Assembly: GCF_014284305.1 (NCBI RefSeq)
Contig: NZ_JACOFW010000008.1
Location: forward strand, 62,001 to 126,000
Direction: 5' to 3'
Source of the DNA: Affinundibacterium seohonense
GTDB taxonomy: Bacteria > Pseudomonadota > Gammaproteobacteria > Burkholderiales > Burkholderiaceae_D
Length of the DNA stretch: 64,000 nucleotides
Both the position numbers and the translations under genes were made by a program. Shown one piece after another: positions 8,584 to 17,109 of this stretch. Every line of letters begins with the position of its first letter. The stretch's first letter is position 1. The notes beneath the pieces were generated by a model. That model had not been told where the DNA came from. It ran no database searches and was given only the letters and a program-made list of their open reading frames with translations.

Positions 8584-9590
8584 ACAAAATAATTCTCAAG
8601 CTGATGACCATACTTACATGCAGCCTCTTCTTTCCGGCCTCTGCGCAAACACTGGCCCCAATATCGCAAACCTCAAAGCAGGTCAGTATCTTGTTTGTCG
8701 GCGATATGGTTTTAGACGATCTTCCAGGCAAGGCAATCGAGCAAGGAATTGACCCGTTCTCTGCATTTGAAAAAATATTTCATAGCGCGGATATTCGTGT
8801 TGGCAATTTAGAGTGTGTAATTGCAACGACGGGCAAAGCAACGGAGAAGAATTTTACGTTTCGTGCACACCCTCGTGTCATTCCTTTATTGAAGAAACAC
8901 TTCGACGCGATTTCGATAGCCAACAACCATTCAGGTGATTATGGACCCGCAGCTTTTAATGAAATGTTGACACTTCTTACCGAACAAAAAATGCCTTATT
9001 TTGGCGGCGGCAATAATCTCAATGAAGCCCATCGCCCACACATCATAGAGAAAAATGGTTTACGTATCGCATTGTTAGGCTACGATGAATTTATGCCACG
9101 CAGTTTTGAAGCGAACGTGAATAAAGCTGGCGTAGCCTGGAGCGAAGATGAACAGGTGGTTGCCGACATCAAACGAGCACGTCAACAATATCGCGCCGAC
9201 ATCGTGATTCCTTTCATGCATTGGGGTTGGGAAAATGAAATGACAGCAAATAAGCGCCAACGTGAATTGGCGCGCTTAATGATAGATGCTGGTGCAGATG
9301 CCGTTGTTGGTGGTCACCCCCATGTGATTCAAGATACAGAAACTTACCAAGGCAAACCGATTATTTACAGCATCGGCAACTTCATGATTGATGCGGTCGA
9401 TAACGAAGCGCAAACACTAGGCTGGGCGATTCGCTTGCATATCGATCAGCATGGTGTAAAGGCATGGGACACAAGGATGGCAAAAATAAACACTGAAGGA
9501 ATTCCCAGCCCAATACCGGAAGCTAATAGCGCATGTTGGAGCAAAAAAACTGGCGTACTTGGCACATGTAAAAATGCTGAACTGAAGTAA
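8580..9590 (+). CDS. CapA family protein (poly-gamma-glutamate synthesis-type metallophosphatase fold), exported
   Basis: The frame opens at 8556, but ATG at 8580 is preferred: it overlaps the upstream stop as ATGA, has GGA upstream and begins straight at a signal peptide (LKLMTILTCSLFFPASAQ). 336 aa. CapA/PGA_cap motifs are all present: FVGDMVLDD near the start, VGNLECVI, SIANNHSGDYG, HWGWENE, GGHPHVIQ and YSIGNF. The D, N and H residues in these motifs match the metal site of calcineurin-like phosphoesterases. CapA proteins take part in poly-gamma-glutamate capsule anchoring, but most lone homologues have no proven role. No capBC genes are present, so a capsule role is unsupported. Confidence 0.88.
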   Translation: MNKIILKLMTILTCSLFFPASAQTLAPISQTSKQVSILFVGDMVLDDLPGKAIEQGIDPFSAFEKIFHSADIRVGNLECVIATTGKATEKNFTFRAHPRVIPLLKKHFDAISIANNHSGDYGPAAFNEMLTLLTEQKMPYFGGGNNLNEAHRPHIIEKNGLRIALLGYDEFMPRSFEANVNKAGVAWSEDEQVVADIKRARQQYRADIVIPFMHWGWENEMTANKRQRELARLMIDAGADAVVGGHPHVIQDTETYQGKPIIYSIGNFMIDAVDNEAQTLGWAIRLHIDQHGVKAWDTRMAKINTEGIPSPIPEANSACWSKKTGVLGTCKNAELK

Positions 9591-9608
9591 GTTTGATCGC
9601 AGTTGAAA

Positions 9609-9652
9609 ACCGATAGTCACGTTGATTCGACAATATCTCAATGACTATCGGT
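9609..9652. terminator. Inverted repeat between convergent genes
   Basis: Perfect 11-bp arms ACCGATAGTCA (9609-9619) and TGACTATCGGT (9642-9652) with a 22-base loop. It lies between the capA-type stop and the ferredoxin stop, so a two-way transcription stop is likely. There is no T-run directly after either arm. Confidence 0.5.
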
Positions 9653-9679
9653 ACTCGATATTATTTCATTTGAATCTTT

Positions 9680-9988
9680 CTAGGCTGAACTTAACACGAG
9701 TTTGTCTATAATCAGCTCACTCAAAGGGGTGGCAACACAAGGCAAAATATAGCCGTCGGCTTTCTCATCAAAACTAAGCCCCGGCCACTCCACCTGATAA
9801 TTTACTTGCCCACTTTGCAAATGACACATGCAAGTTCGGCAAGTTCCATTCCGACACGAAGCAGTAATCGCCACACCAGATCGTAATGCGGCATGCAAGA
9901 CTGTTTCATTTGCCGCACATTGGAACTCAATATCATGCTGCTCGAATCGAATTCGATATTGCGGGCTTGGTGAACTATCGTCGGACAC
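9680..9988 (-). CDS. Plant-type [2Fe-2S] ferredoxin
   Basis: 102 aa. It carries the plant-type cluster ligands: SCRNGTCRTC gives C-x4-C-x2-C, and the fourth cysteine is in YILPCVA about 32 residues later. The N-terminal half has the usual beta strands (YRIRFEQHDIEFQC, NETVLHAALRSG). The start is GTG at 9988 with only a weak GAG upstream; no ATG fits. Last gene of a three-gene leftward operon (methyltransferase, SCP2 protein, ferredoxin). It is a single-domain electron carrier; its reductase partner is not here. Confidence 0.9.
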   Translation of the reverse strand: MSDDSSPSPQYRIRFEQHDIEFQCAANETVLHAALRSGVAITASCRNGTCRTCMCHLQSGQVNYQVEWPGLSFDEKADGYILPCVATPLSELIIDKLVLSSA

Positions 9989-10006
9989 GAGATGCTCAAG
10001 AAAAAA

Positions 10007-10303
10007 TTAAAGGACTTTTTGCAAACGCATCGCGATGCTCATGTCACCTGCGAGTTTGAGCTTGCCGCTCATAAACCCATTCACGGGATTTAACTCACCT
10101 GCCAATAGGGCAACTAAATCAACGAGCGAAAGGGTGACAGTGCAATCTGCCTCTCCGCTCTGATTATCTACCACATGCGGACGTGCGATCGCATCGACAA
10201 ATATCACACCATCATCACCGCAATCAAATTTAAGACGTGCATTCAAACTACTATTTTCGCCTAATTTATTTCTGATTTTTTCTGTGCAAATTTCCAGCGT
10301 CAT
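10007..10303 (-). CDS. SCP2 sterol-carrier-domain protein
   Basis: 98 aa, one SCP2-like domain: DCTVTLSLVDLVALLAGELNPVNGFMSGKLKLAGDMSIAMRLQKVL-type C-terminal half (seen as TLSLVDLVALLAGELN, then FMSGKLKLAGDM). These domains bind lipids in a hydrophobic groove; bacterial ones are often linked to methyltransferases or ubiquinone synthesis (UbiJ/UbiT-like). It sits 13 bases after the methyltransferase and 18 before the ferredoxin. A lipid or quinone substrate for the operon is plausible but not shown. Confidence 0.85.
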   Translation of the reverse strand: MTLEICTEKIRNKLGENSSLNARLKFDCGDDGVIFVDAIARPHVVDNQSGEADCTVTLSLVDLVALLAGELNPVNGFMSGKLKLAGDMSIAMRLQKVL

Positions 10304-10316
10304 CTCTCAACTATCC

Positions 10317-10970
10317 TTATTTCAATACACACGTCAACATCCAGAAAAATTCATTACGACTAACACGAATATCACGCGCGATCGTGGCGAATTTCTTCTT
10401 CAAGTAACTGTCAGTCGGGAAATTCTTAATGACTTCCACTCGCGTACCATCAGGTAGTTCGCGAATTTGATAGGTGTTACCGTCGCTATCGGTGCGGGCT
10501 GTAGGCCGCGTAAAGTCCTCAACGACATTATCGTCAATCAACACAACCAAACCGCCAGATCCTGCAGCCTTACGTATATTTTTGAACGCGGAATCATATT
10601 CATCACGACGAACATGCGACCACATTCCAGCTGCGAAACAAGCATTAAATTTCTGATCAGCAGGCAACTGCAAATCATGCCAATCAGCAATCGCAAAATT
10701 CACTTTATCCTCTGGGTAATCATGATCTTGCGCCAGATCTAGCATCGCCTCATTGATATCAGTTGCCAATACCGATTTGGCTGATTCCGCAATGTGCTGA
10801 GTCCAAAAACCAGAACCACATCCAAGCTCTAATACATCACGATCGGCTAGAGCTTCTGCTATATGCTCCGCAGCTGCGTAAGCGTCTTCTTCCAAATCTG
10901 GTTCCTGGTACTTTTCATCAAAGCTCTCAGCGCATTGCGCATAATAATCGGCTAGTGCTTCACGCTTCAT
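10317..10970 (-). CDS. Class I SAM-dependent methyltransferase
   Basis: 217 aa. Motif I VLELGCGSGFW (about residues 44-54) binds S-adenosylmethionine, followed by ATDINEAMLDLA (motif II, acidic residue for the ribose) and VNFAIADWHDL (motif III). The rest is a single Rossmann domain with a C-terminal RISRNEFFW-like end (VSRNEFFWMLTCVLK). First gene of the operon with the SCP2 protein and the ferredoxin. The substrate is unknown; the lipid-binding neighbour hints at a small hydrophobic molecule. Confidence 0.88.
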   Translation of the reverse strand: MKREALADYYAQCAESFDEKYQEPDLEEDAYAAAEHIAEALADRDVLELGCGSGFWTQHIAESAKSVLATDINEAMLDLAQDHDYPEDKVNFAIADWHDLQLPADQKFNACFAAGMWSHVRRDEYDSAFKNIRKAAGSGGLVVLIDDNVVEDFTRPTARTDSDGNTYQIRELPDGTRVEVIKNFPTDSYLKKKFATIARDIRVSRNEFFWMLTCVLK

Positions 10971-11044
10971 TTCATTCTTTCGGGTAAAAATTATTCAAAA
11001 ATTTGATTGTGATCGATGTTTGTTAGAGGAGGACTAATGACGCA

Positions 11045-11986
11045 TTAAAGATCGTAGCTATCTTTACCACCCTGCATGACTTGATCAATCAATTTGCGAT
11101 TCATCGTCGGTGACAACATCTCAATAAATGTGTACATATACGTACGTAAATAGGCACCCTGCCGAACAGCAACGCGGGATACATTCATACCGAACAAGTG
11201 CCCTACTGGAATCGTTCGCAAATTTTGGTCGCGCTCGGCATCAAAGGCCATGCCGGCAATAATGCCCACGCCCATGCCAAGTTCAACATAAGTCTTAATT
11301 ACGTCAGCATCGATGGCTTCTAATAGAACGTCAGGCTTTAAATGACGCACTTCGAATGCATGATCAATCTTGCTGCGACCAGCAAATGCCGCATCGTAAG
11401 TAATCAAAGGGTACTTAGCAATTTCCTCAAGCGTGATCGACTTTAGTTTCATTAATGGATGATCTGGGGGCACGACCACCACATGCTCCCATTGGTAGCA
11501 AGGCATGGAAACCAGGCCATCGACACTGGTAATCGCTTCGGTCGCAATTGCGATATCCGCTTGATCGCGCATCACCATTTCTGCAATTTGTTTTGGACTA
11601 CCTTGCAGCAAGGATAAGCGCACTTTGGGGTACTTTTGCATGAAGGCCTGTACTAACTTTGGCAAGGCATAGCGAGCTTGTGTGTGTGTCGTCGCTATCG
11701 TAAAACTACCGCTGTCTTGCGCCGCAAATTCTTTCCCGATGCGCTTTAAGCCATCGATCTCCTGCATGATCATCTCAACTGACTTTAATACTGCACGACC
11801 TGGCTCTGTCAAGCCACGAATACGTTTACCGTGGCGGGCAAAAATATCAACACCTAGCTCTTCTTCTAACTCAATAATCGCCTTGGAAACGCCAGGCTGT
11901 GAAGTGAACAAGGCTTTTGCAGCCTCGGTTAGATTGAAATTTTGTCTGACGGCTTCGCGAACGAAACGTAATTGATGAAGATTCAT
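11045..11986 (-). CDS. cysB: CysB/Cbl-type LysR regulator of sulfur assimilation
   Basis: 313 aa, close to the CysB size. The DNA-binding part reads MNLHQLRFVREAVRQNFNLT, then EAAKALFTSQPGVSKAIIEL and IFARHGKRIRGLTEPG, which is the highly kept CysB/Cbl N-terminus. The effector part has the family blocks TTHTQARYALP (T100/T102 region for acetylserine or sulfate binding) and QADIAIATEAI. It activates sulfate and organosulfur uptake and cysteine synthesis in related species. The start has AAGGAT 6 bases upstream. CysB and Cbl cannot be separated by eye, and no cys genes are adjacent. Confidence 0.85.
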   Translation of the reverse strand: MNLHQLRFVREAVRQNFNLTEAAKALFTSQPGVSKAIIELEEELGVDIFARHGKRIRGLTEPGRAVLKSVEMIMQEIDGLKRIGKEFAAQDSGSFTIATTHTQARYALPKLVQAFMQKYPKVRLSLLQGSPKQIAEMVMRDQADIAIATEAITSVDGLVSMPCYQWEHVVVVPPDHPLMKLKSITLEEIAKYPLITYDAAFAGRSKIDHAFEVRHLKPDVLLEAIDADVIKTYVELGMGVGIIAGMAFDAERDQNLRTIPVGHLFGMNVSRVAVRQGAYLRTYMYTFIEMLSPTMNRKLIDQVMQGGKDSYDL

Positions 11987-12160
11987 GCAGGCATCCTTGA
12001 GTCAGAGTAGCGTTAACGATTTCTACTTATCGGACATAAAGACGCATTTCTTTATATGATAAATATTAACTTTACTCAGTTTATATAACTTTAACAGTAT
12101 ATAGACTCAAGGAATGAATTTCTAGGAAAAATCAACTATTCGACAAAAAAACGTGAATCT

Positions 12161-13150
12161 TCAGCTTTTTGCGTACTCCACCACGCTTTGTTCGATCGCA
12201 CCAAAAATCGACTTGCCATTTTTATCCAACATTTCGATACGAATTTTGTCACCAAATTTCATAAACTCCGTGGTCGACGCACCATCAGCGATCATCTCTA
12301 AAGCACGCTTCTCGGCGATACAACTGTAACCTTTTTTGGGGTCTTTATTAGAAACGGTCCCAGACCCAATAATCGTACCCGCGCGCGCATTGCGCGTTTT
12401 ACATAGATGGGTGATTAACTGCGGAAAGGAAAACACCATATCCACGCCGGCATTCGGCTGCCCGACCAATGTTTCGTTCCAGGTTGAACGCAAAGCCAAA
12501 TGGACTTTGCCGTCTTTCCAAGCCTCACCCAATTCATCTGGTGTGACTGCAACTGGTGAAAAACTCGATGCAGGTTTCGATTGAAAAAAACCAAAGCCTT
12601 TTGCCAGTTCGGCAGGAATTAAATTACGCAAAGAGACATCATTTACCAACATCAGCAAACGTATGTGTTCACTGGCATGTTGCACTTTCACGCCCATAGG
12701 CACATCGCCAGTCACCACCGCGATTTCACTTTCAAAATCGATTCCCCACTCTTCAGACAGCAGCTCAATATCGTCCATTGGACCGATAAAATCATCACTT
12801 CCACCTTGATACATCAGAGGATCATGCCAAAAACTTTCGGGCATATCCGCATTGCGGGCCTTCCTCACCAGCTCGACATGATTGACATAAGAAGAACCAT
12901 CCGCCCATTGAAATGCCCGTGGCAATGGCGCCATACAATTCTTTGCATCAAAGTCAAAACTATTGATGCCACGTCCAGCGTTCAAACGTTCGTAGACTTC
13001 GTTCAATTGCGGCGCGATGAAATTCCAATCATCCAGAGCGTGCTGCAGAGTGGCGGCAATCCCATCGGCAACTTGTGCAGTTTTCAAATCACGCGAAACA
13101 ACTAACAACTGTCCATCACGAGTACCGTCTTTAAGTGTGGCTAATTTCAT
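12161..13150 (-). CDS. Fumarylacetoacetate hydrolase (FAH) family protein
   Basis: 329 aa. The C-terminal FAH fold has its metal-site residues: FESEIAVVTGDVPMG with the E-x-E pair, and LMLVNDVSLRN. GTIIGSGTVSN and GDKIRIEML match the family end. The N-terminal part (MKLATLKDGTRDGQLLVVSR) is the shorter cap seen in bacterial homologues. The family cleaves C-C bonds in 1,3-diketo acids (fumarylacetoacetate, acylpyruvates, oxaloacetate). No tyrosine or homogentisate genes are adjacent, so the substrate stays open. No good ribosome site is visible before the ATG. Confidence 0.88.
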   Translation of the reverse strand: MKLATLKDGTRDGQLLVVSRDLKTAQVADGIAATLQHALDDWNFIAPQLNEVYERLNAGRGINSFDFDAKNCMAPLPRAFQWADGSSYVNHVELVRKARNADMPESFWHDPLMYQGGSDDFIGPMDDIELLSEEWGIDFESEIAVVTGDVPMGVKVQHASEHIRLLMLVNDVSLRNLIPAELAKGFGFFQSKPASSFSPVAVTPDELGEAWKDGKVHLALRSTWNETLVGQPNAGVDMVFSFPQLITHLCKTRNARAGTIIGSGTVSNKDPKKGYSCIAEKRALEMIADGASTTEFMKFGDKIRIEMLDKNGKSIFGAIEQSVVEYAKS

Positions 13151-13349
13151 AGCGAAAGCAATTCAATAAATGTTAATCAAATAATTAGGAATGACGAGTT
13201 GGCAAATTACCGACTCTAATTGCAGTATTTTACCGCGTGGAGGATGTTGGTTTTCGGTAAGCATGCAATAAATCGATTTTGGAAACAAATAAGTCTGTGT
13301 ATGATCTTTTCCAAATATGGAATACCGCAAATAGGAAAAACCAAAATAA

Positions 13350-13880
13350 ATGACACAACACGAGATTCCGACCGAAACTATTTTTGAAACACAACGTTTG
13401 CGACTCAGAATGTTAAACGCCGAGGACGCACGTTTCTACTTGCGTTTGGTCAACGACCCCAGCTTTATCGACAATATTCGCGACAAAGGCATACGCACGA
13501 TCGCTGAAGCAGAAATTGCCATCCAAACTGGTCATCGTGATGTTCAGTTGAGGATGGGCTTCAGTTTGTACCTAGTTGAGCGGAAAGTCGATCAGCGAGC
13601 GATTGGCCTGTGTGGATTAGTAAAACGTGACGACTTATCTGGCATTGATATTGGCTATGCCTATCTTCCTGAATTTGGCCGACAAGGCTTTGCATACGAA
13701 GCCAATCAGGGTCTGCTTCACTATGCAAAAAATACGCTACATTTGCAGGAACTACTGGCAATCGTCTCGCCACATAATTTGGCATCGTGCCAGCTTTTGG
13801 AAAAACTAGAATTTCAATTTCAGAAAAATATTGAATTGAAAGTCGGTGACGTCGTAAAGCTATTCCAGCGTAAGCTATAA
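13350..13880 (+). CDS. GNAT acetyltransferase, RimJ/RimL type
   Basis: 176 aa. Starts with the typical IFETQRLRLRMLNAEDA, followed by the central strands GLCGLVKRDDLSGIDIGYAY and the acetyl-CoA loop PEFGRQGFAYEA (equivalent of Q/R-x-x-G-x-G/A), then ILxxNxxS-type LAIVSPHNLASCQLLEKL near the end. Transfers an acetyl group from acetyl-CoA to an amine; this subgroup acts on ribosomal protein N-termini or small molecules. AGGAAA lies 11 bases before the ATG. Isolated gene. Confidence 0.88.
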   Translation: MTQHEIPTETIFETQRLRLRMLNAEDARFYLRLVNDPSFIDNIRDKGIRTIAEAEIAIQTGHRDVQLRMGFSLYLVERKVDQRAIGLCGLVKRDDLSGIDIGYAYLPEFGRQGFAYEANQGLLHYAKNTLHLQELLAIVSPHNLASCQLLEKLEFQFQKNIELKVGDVVKLFQRKL

Positions 13881-13888
13881 AGTATGCA

Positions 13889-13924
13889 CGCTGTCGAGAT
13901 CAACAAAATCTGATGACGACAGCG
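13889..13924. terminator. Weak inverted repeat between convergent genes
   Basis: Arms CGCTGTCG (13889-13896) and CGACAGCG (13917-13924) with a 20-base loop, just after the GNAT stop and before the DUF1854 stop. No T-run, so it is only a possible transcription barrier. Confidence 0.35.
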
Positions 13925-13958
13925 ACAAATCAACAACACGTAAACAAATCTCGACGAA

Positions 13959-14426
13959 TCAAAGAAATCTGTCCAAAATTTTACGGCTATGTTTATCGAT
14001 TTCAAACATATTGCGAATCAAAAAATGAATGCCGTGATTGTCTGAGATCAATAATGATTCTTTTCCGATGCGACGAATATCTTCATCGCCTTTCAATACA
14101 AAATTAGTATCACCACGATCTGTTTTTACTTGCCAGGTGCAGGGTGTGGAAAAACTTGTAACACTAAGAATTTTAGAAATTTCAGGCATGAATTCTCGCC
14201 CTTCCAATTCCTCATCAATTAGTTCACGTATTGCCGATGGCAAATCGGACAAATGATCGATCCATGCGACTTCTGCACCATTTTCTTTGACCAAAGAGAT
14301 ACCATCACTCGGCGACTGAATTGGGAAAGCGCGGACTGGACGCACATCTACATGCTCAATACCATCAACATCTGTCAGTACCAATTGTCGAAAATTGTTA
14401 CGCTTTAATTGAAATGCAGTCGTCAT
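13959..14426 (-). CDS. DUF1854 family protein associated with cyanophycin metabolism
   Basis: 155 aa. Matches the DUF1854 pattern: N-terminal VRAFPIQSPSDGISLV, a central AWIDHLSDLPSAIRELIDEE, and the end RRIGKESLLISDNHGIHFLI and HSRKILDRFL. No signal peptide or membrane segment, so cytoplasmic. It starts 2 bases after the ABC transporter stop, with GGAGG inside the transporter's last codons, so it is translationally coupled to it. Genes of this family recur beside cphA in betaproteobacteria; biochemical function is unknown. A cytoplasmic partner of the transporter is the simplest reading. Confidence 0.85.
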   Translation of the reverse strand: MTTAFQLKRNNFRQLVLTDVDGIEHVDVRPVRAFPIQSPSDGISLVKENGAEVAWIDHLSDLPSAIRELIDEELEGREFMPEISKILSVTSFSTPCTWQVKTDRGDTNFVLKGDEDIRRIGKESLLISDNHGIHFLIRNMFEIDKHSRKILDRFL

Positions 14427-14428
14427 AT

Positions 14429-16693
14429 TTATTCACCTCCCACAGCCAGCGCGGCAGCATTGCGTGCCTGCGCTTCATACAATTTAAAATATGCGCCCTT
14501 TTTCGCCATCAAGTCATCGTGACTGCCAACTTCGACCACTTCACCACGATCCAACACAACCAAACGATCGGCCTTATGCAAAGTCGAAAGACGATGCGCA
14601 ATCGCAATCGTTGTGCGGCCTTTTACCAAGTTGTCGAGTGCTTTTTGAATTTCTTTTTCGGTCTCGGAATCGACTGACGACGTGGCCTCATCCATGATCA
14701 AAATACGCGGATCAATCAACAAAGCTCGTGCAATCGAAATGCGTTGGCGTTCACCACCAGACAAACCTTGTCCGCGCTCACCGACCATAGAATCGTAACC
14801 CTGTGGCAAACGCAAAATAAATTCATGGGCATGGGCAGCGCGCGCCGCAGCGATAATTTCCTCACGCGTCGCGTCTGGCTTGCCGTAAGCAATATTGTCA
14901 GCGATCGTGCCGAAGAACAAGAAAGGTTCTTGCAAAACTAAGCCGATATTGCTGCGATAGTCGGCGACTGCAAATGAGCGAATATCCACACCATCCAACA
15001 AAATCGCACCTTCGGCCACGTCGTAAAAACGGCAAATCAAATTGACCAAAGTACTTTTACCAGAGCCGCTATGTCCAACGAGGCCGATCATCTCACCAGG
15101 TTGAATATTCAGATTCACATTACGATTAACAGCACGGTTACCGTAACGGAAGCCGACTTCTCGCAATTCGATCTGTCCTTTCACTTCGTTGATCTTCACC
15201 GGATTTTGCGGTTCTGGGACACTGGAAACATGATCAAGAATATCAAAGATACGTTTGGCGGCAGAAGCCGATTTTTGCGTCACGGAAACGATACGACTCA
15301 TAGAGTCAATGCGCCCGTAAAAGTTGCTAATAAACGCAACGGCAGAAACCAAAGCACCGACAGTAATTTCACTATGCGACACTTGCCAGATACCAAATCC
15401 CCACACCACCAAAATACCAATATCAGTTAGAAAAGACACAATCGGTGAAAACAAAGACCAAACTTTGTTCAACTTATCATTGACCGCCAGATTATGTTTA
15501 TTCGCCTCACGGAAACGCGAAGCCTCACGCTTTTCCTGGGCGAAGGCTTTGACAACCCGGATACCCGGAATGGTATCTGCCAGGACATTGGTCACCTCGC
15601 CCCAAACCCGGTCGATCTTTTCAAACCCTGTACGTAAACGATCGCGAACCAGATGGATCGCCCAAGCAATCAAAGGTAATGGCAGCAAGGTGACCAGAGC
15701 CAGTTTGGTATTGATTTGCAATAAGAAGATTGCCGTCATAATAAACATCAAGACGTCAGTGGCAAAATCTAATAGGTGTAAAGACAAATAAACACAGATT
15801 CGATCACTTTCACTACCAATACGCGACATCAAATCGCCCGTACGCTTGCTACCAAAATATTCTAAAGAAAGTTTCAGCAAATGTTCATAGGTGGCGGTAC
15901 GCAAATCCGCACCGATGCGCTCAGATACTAAGGCCAAAATATAGGTTTTACCCCAGCTCAATAACCAGGCCAACACCGCAGCACCAAATAAACCACCAAT
16001 ATAAGTGGCGACCAGCGTGGGGTCGACATGTTGTCCATTCTGGTACGGAATTAATACTTCATCCGTTAGTGGCTTGGTTAAGTAGCGCGGAATCATATGT
16101 GCGGCTGTACCTAATAGCATCAGGGTAAACCCGATAGCCAATGGCACTTTATAGGGGCGAGCAAATCGCCACAGGCGAAACAAAGTCCAAGTTGACGGCG
16201 GTGTGTGAATCACCTTGGTGCAGACTGGGCACTCTTCCTGATCGGGTTCCAAAATCGCTTTACAACTAGGACAAACATTTTGTTCTATTTTTTCCGCAGA
16301 TTTTCCAGTCAAATGCTCTTGCTGTTTTTCACGAAAAGCATCCATGAATCGAATGACCAATAGATTCTGACCCAGAGTGAAACGCCAATGCGCTAGAAGT
16401 TGAGCATCATCGAATAATTCGAGATGACCAACGCCAGCATGATCGTGATGCCGCATTTGCAGACCTGGTGCAAAGTTCCAACTTTGCCACCGAGTATCAT
16501 CCGGCGCTTTAGACAATACGCGCTGACTAGTCACGACGATCAAGCCTTGCTCAAAACGCAGCTTGGCATTGAGATCTATTTCAACCACGTTGATTACAAT
16601 TTCATCTTGCACTAATTGCAAAGTCAATTCATGGCGCCATGCCTCAGGCAAATTCGACAATGAATTCGCGATCGCTACTGGTGATGTTGTCAT
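14429..16693 (-). CDS. Cyanophycin-associated ABC half-transporter (fused membrane and ATPase domains)
   Basis: ATG at 16693 is chosen (754 aa); the frame extends to 16744 but that part looks untranslated. Residues about 1-145 are a cytoplasmic domain that ends in two CPxC knuckles (CPSCKAILEPD and CPVCTKV), a zinc-ribbon-like element. About 160-450 is a six-helix ABC exporter domain. About 485-740 is the ATPase: Walker A GHSGSGKST, signature LSGGERQ, Walker B RILIMDEATSSVDSET and switch AHRLST. The family is a homodimer-type exporter arrangement. It is divergent from cphA' and coupled to the DUF1854 gene. NCBI-type annotation links this family to cyanophycin, but what it moves is unknown. 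Confidence 0.9.
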   Translation of the reverse strand: MTTSPVAIANSLSNLPEAWRHELTLQLVQDEIVINVVEIDLNAKLRFEQGLIVVTSQRVLSKAPDDTRWQSWNFAPGLQMRHHDHAGVGHLELFDDAQLLAHWRFTLGQNLLVIRFMDAFREKQQEHLTGKSAEKIEQNVCPSCKAILEPDQEECPVCTKVIHTPPSTWTLFRLWRFARPYKVPLAIGFTLMLLGTAAHMIPRYLTKPLTDEVLIPYQNGQHVDPTLVATYIGGLFGAAVLAWLLSWGKTYILALVSERIGADLRTATYEHLLKLSLEYFGSKRTGDLMSRIGSESDRICVYLSLHLLDFATDVLMFIMTAIFLLQINTKLALVTLLPLPLIAWAIHLVRDRLRTGFEKIDRVWGEVTNVLADTIPGIRVVKAFAQEKREASRFREANKHNLAVNDKLNKVWSLFSPIVSFLTDIGILVVWGFGIWQVSHSEITVGALVSAVAFISNFYGRIDSMSRIVSVTQKSASAAKRIFDILDHVSSVPEPQNPVKINEVKGQIELREVGFRYGNRAVNRNVNLNIQPGEMIGLVGHSGSGKSTLVNLICRFYDVAEGAILLDGVDIRSFAVADYRSNIGLVLQEPFLFFGTIADNIAYGKPDATREEIIAAARAAHAHEFILRLPQGYDSMVGERGQGLSGGERQRISIARALLIDPRILIMDEATSSVDSETEKEIQKALDNLVKGRTTIAIAHRLSTLHKADRLVVLDRGEVVEVGSHDDLMAKKGAYFKLYEAQARNAAALAVGGE

Positions 16694-17109
16694 CGTAAAC
16701 TGAACTCCAAAGGTGAGTATTCTGAGTAAGACCAGAAACTCCACAAAAATTAAAAAAACCGCTTTTTTTCAATACCGACGGGTAAATTAGAAGCGTAATC
16801 GCCAATAAACTTTCACAAAACGCTAGGAGATTGCATCAAGCTATATCACTGTAACGATAATTTACGGTATTCTGTCGACAGGGAAACAAGATCATGGAGA
16901 TTATCTGTTTTTGTCATTGGTAAGAAGTATACCAGCAAGACTATTTGAGATATTTTCAATTTTGCTGAATTTAACAATGCCTTTGTCAGCCTGCGGCGCG
17001 TTCTTGGCGTTAAACAGCAACAACGCATACTAGCGGATATAAGCAGATTTAATCCCAACAAAAATTGAAGCGAATAGATACTTCACTATTCAATAATAAA
17101 TTGACATTC
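16694..17109. promoter_or_regulatory. Divergent regulatory region of the cyanophycin island
   Basis: 416 bases without a gene between the ABC transporter start (leftward) and the cphA' start (rightward). Both promoters of the island should lie here. I see no clear paired -35/-10 sites or strong inverted repeat. The frame upstream of ATG 17110 stays open to a TTG at 17065, but family alignment from memory puts the protein start at the ATG. Confidence 0.45.

Noticed and set aside
12665..13105. Plus-strand frame of 146 codons opposite the FAH gene
   Set aside because: Antisense shadow with no start signal or family features.
17065..17109. TTG at 17065 as the start of CphA'
   Set aside because: Adds 15 residues not expected in the family; ATG 17110 puts the conserved LRGPNIWTY block at the normal distance.
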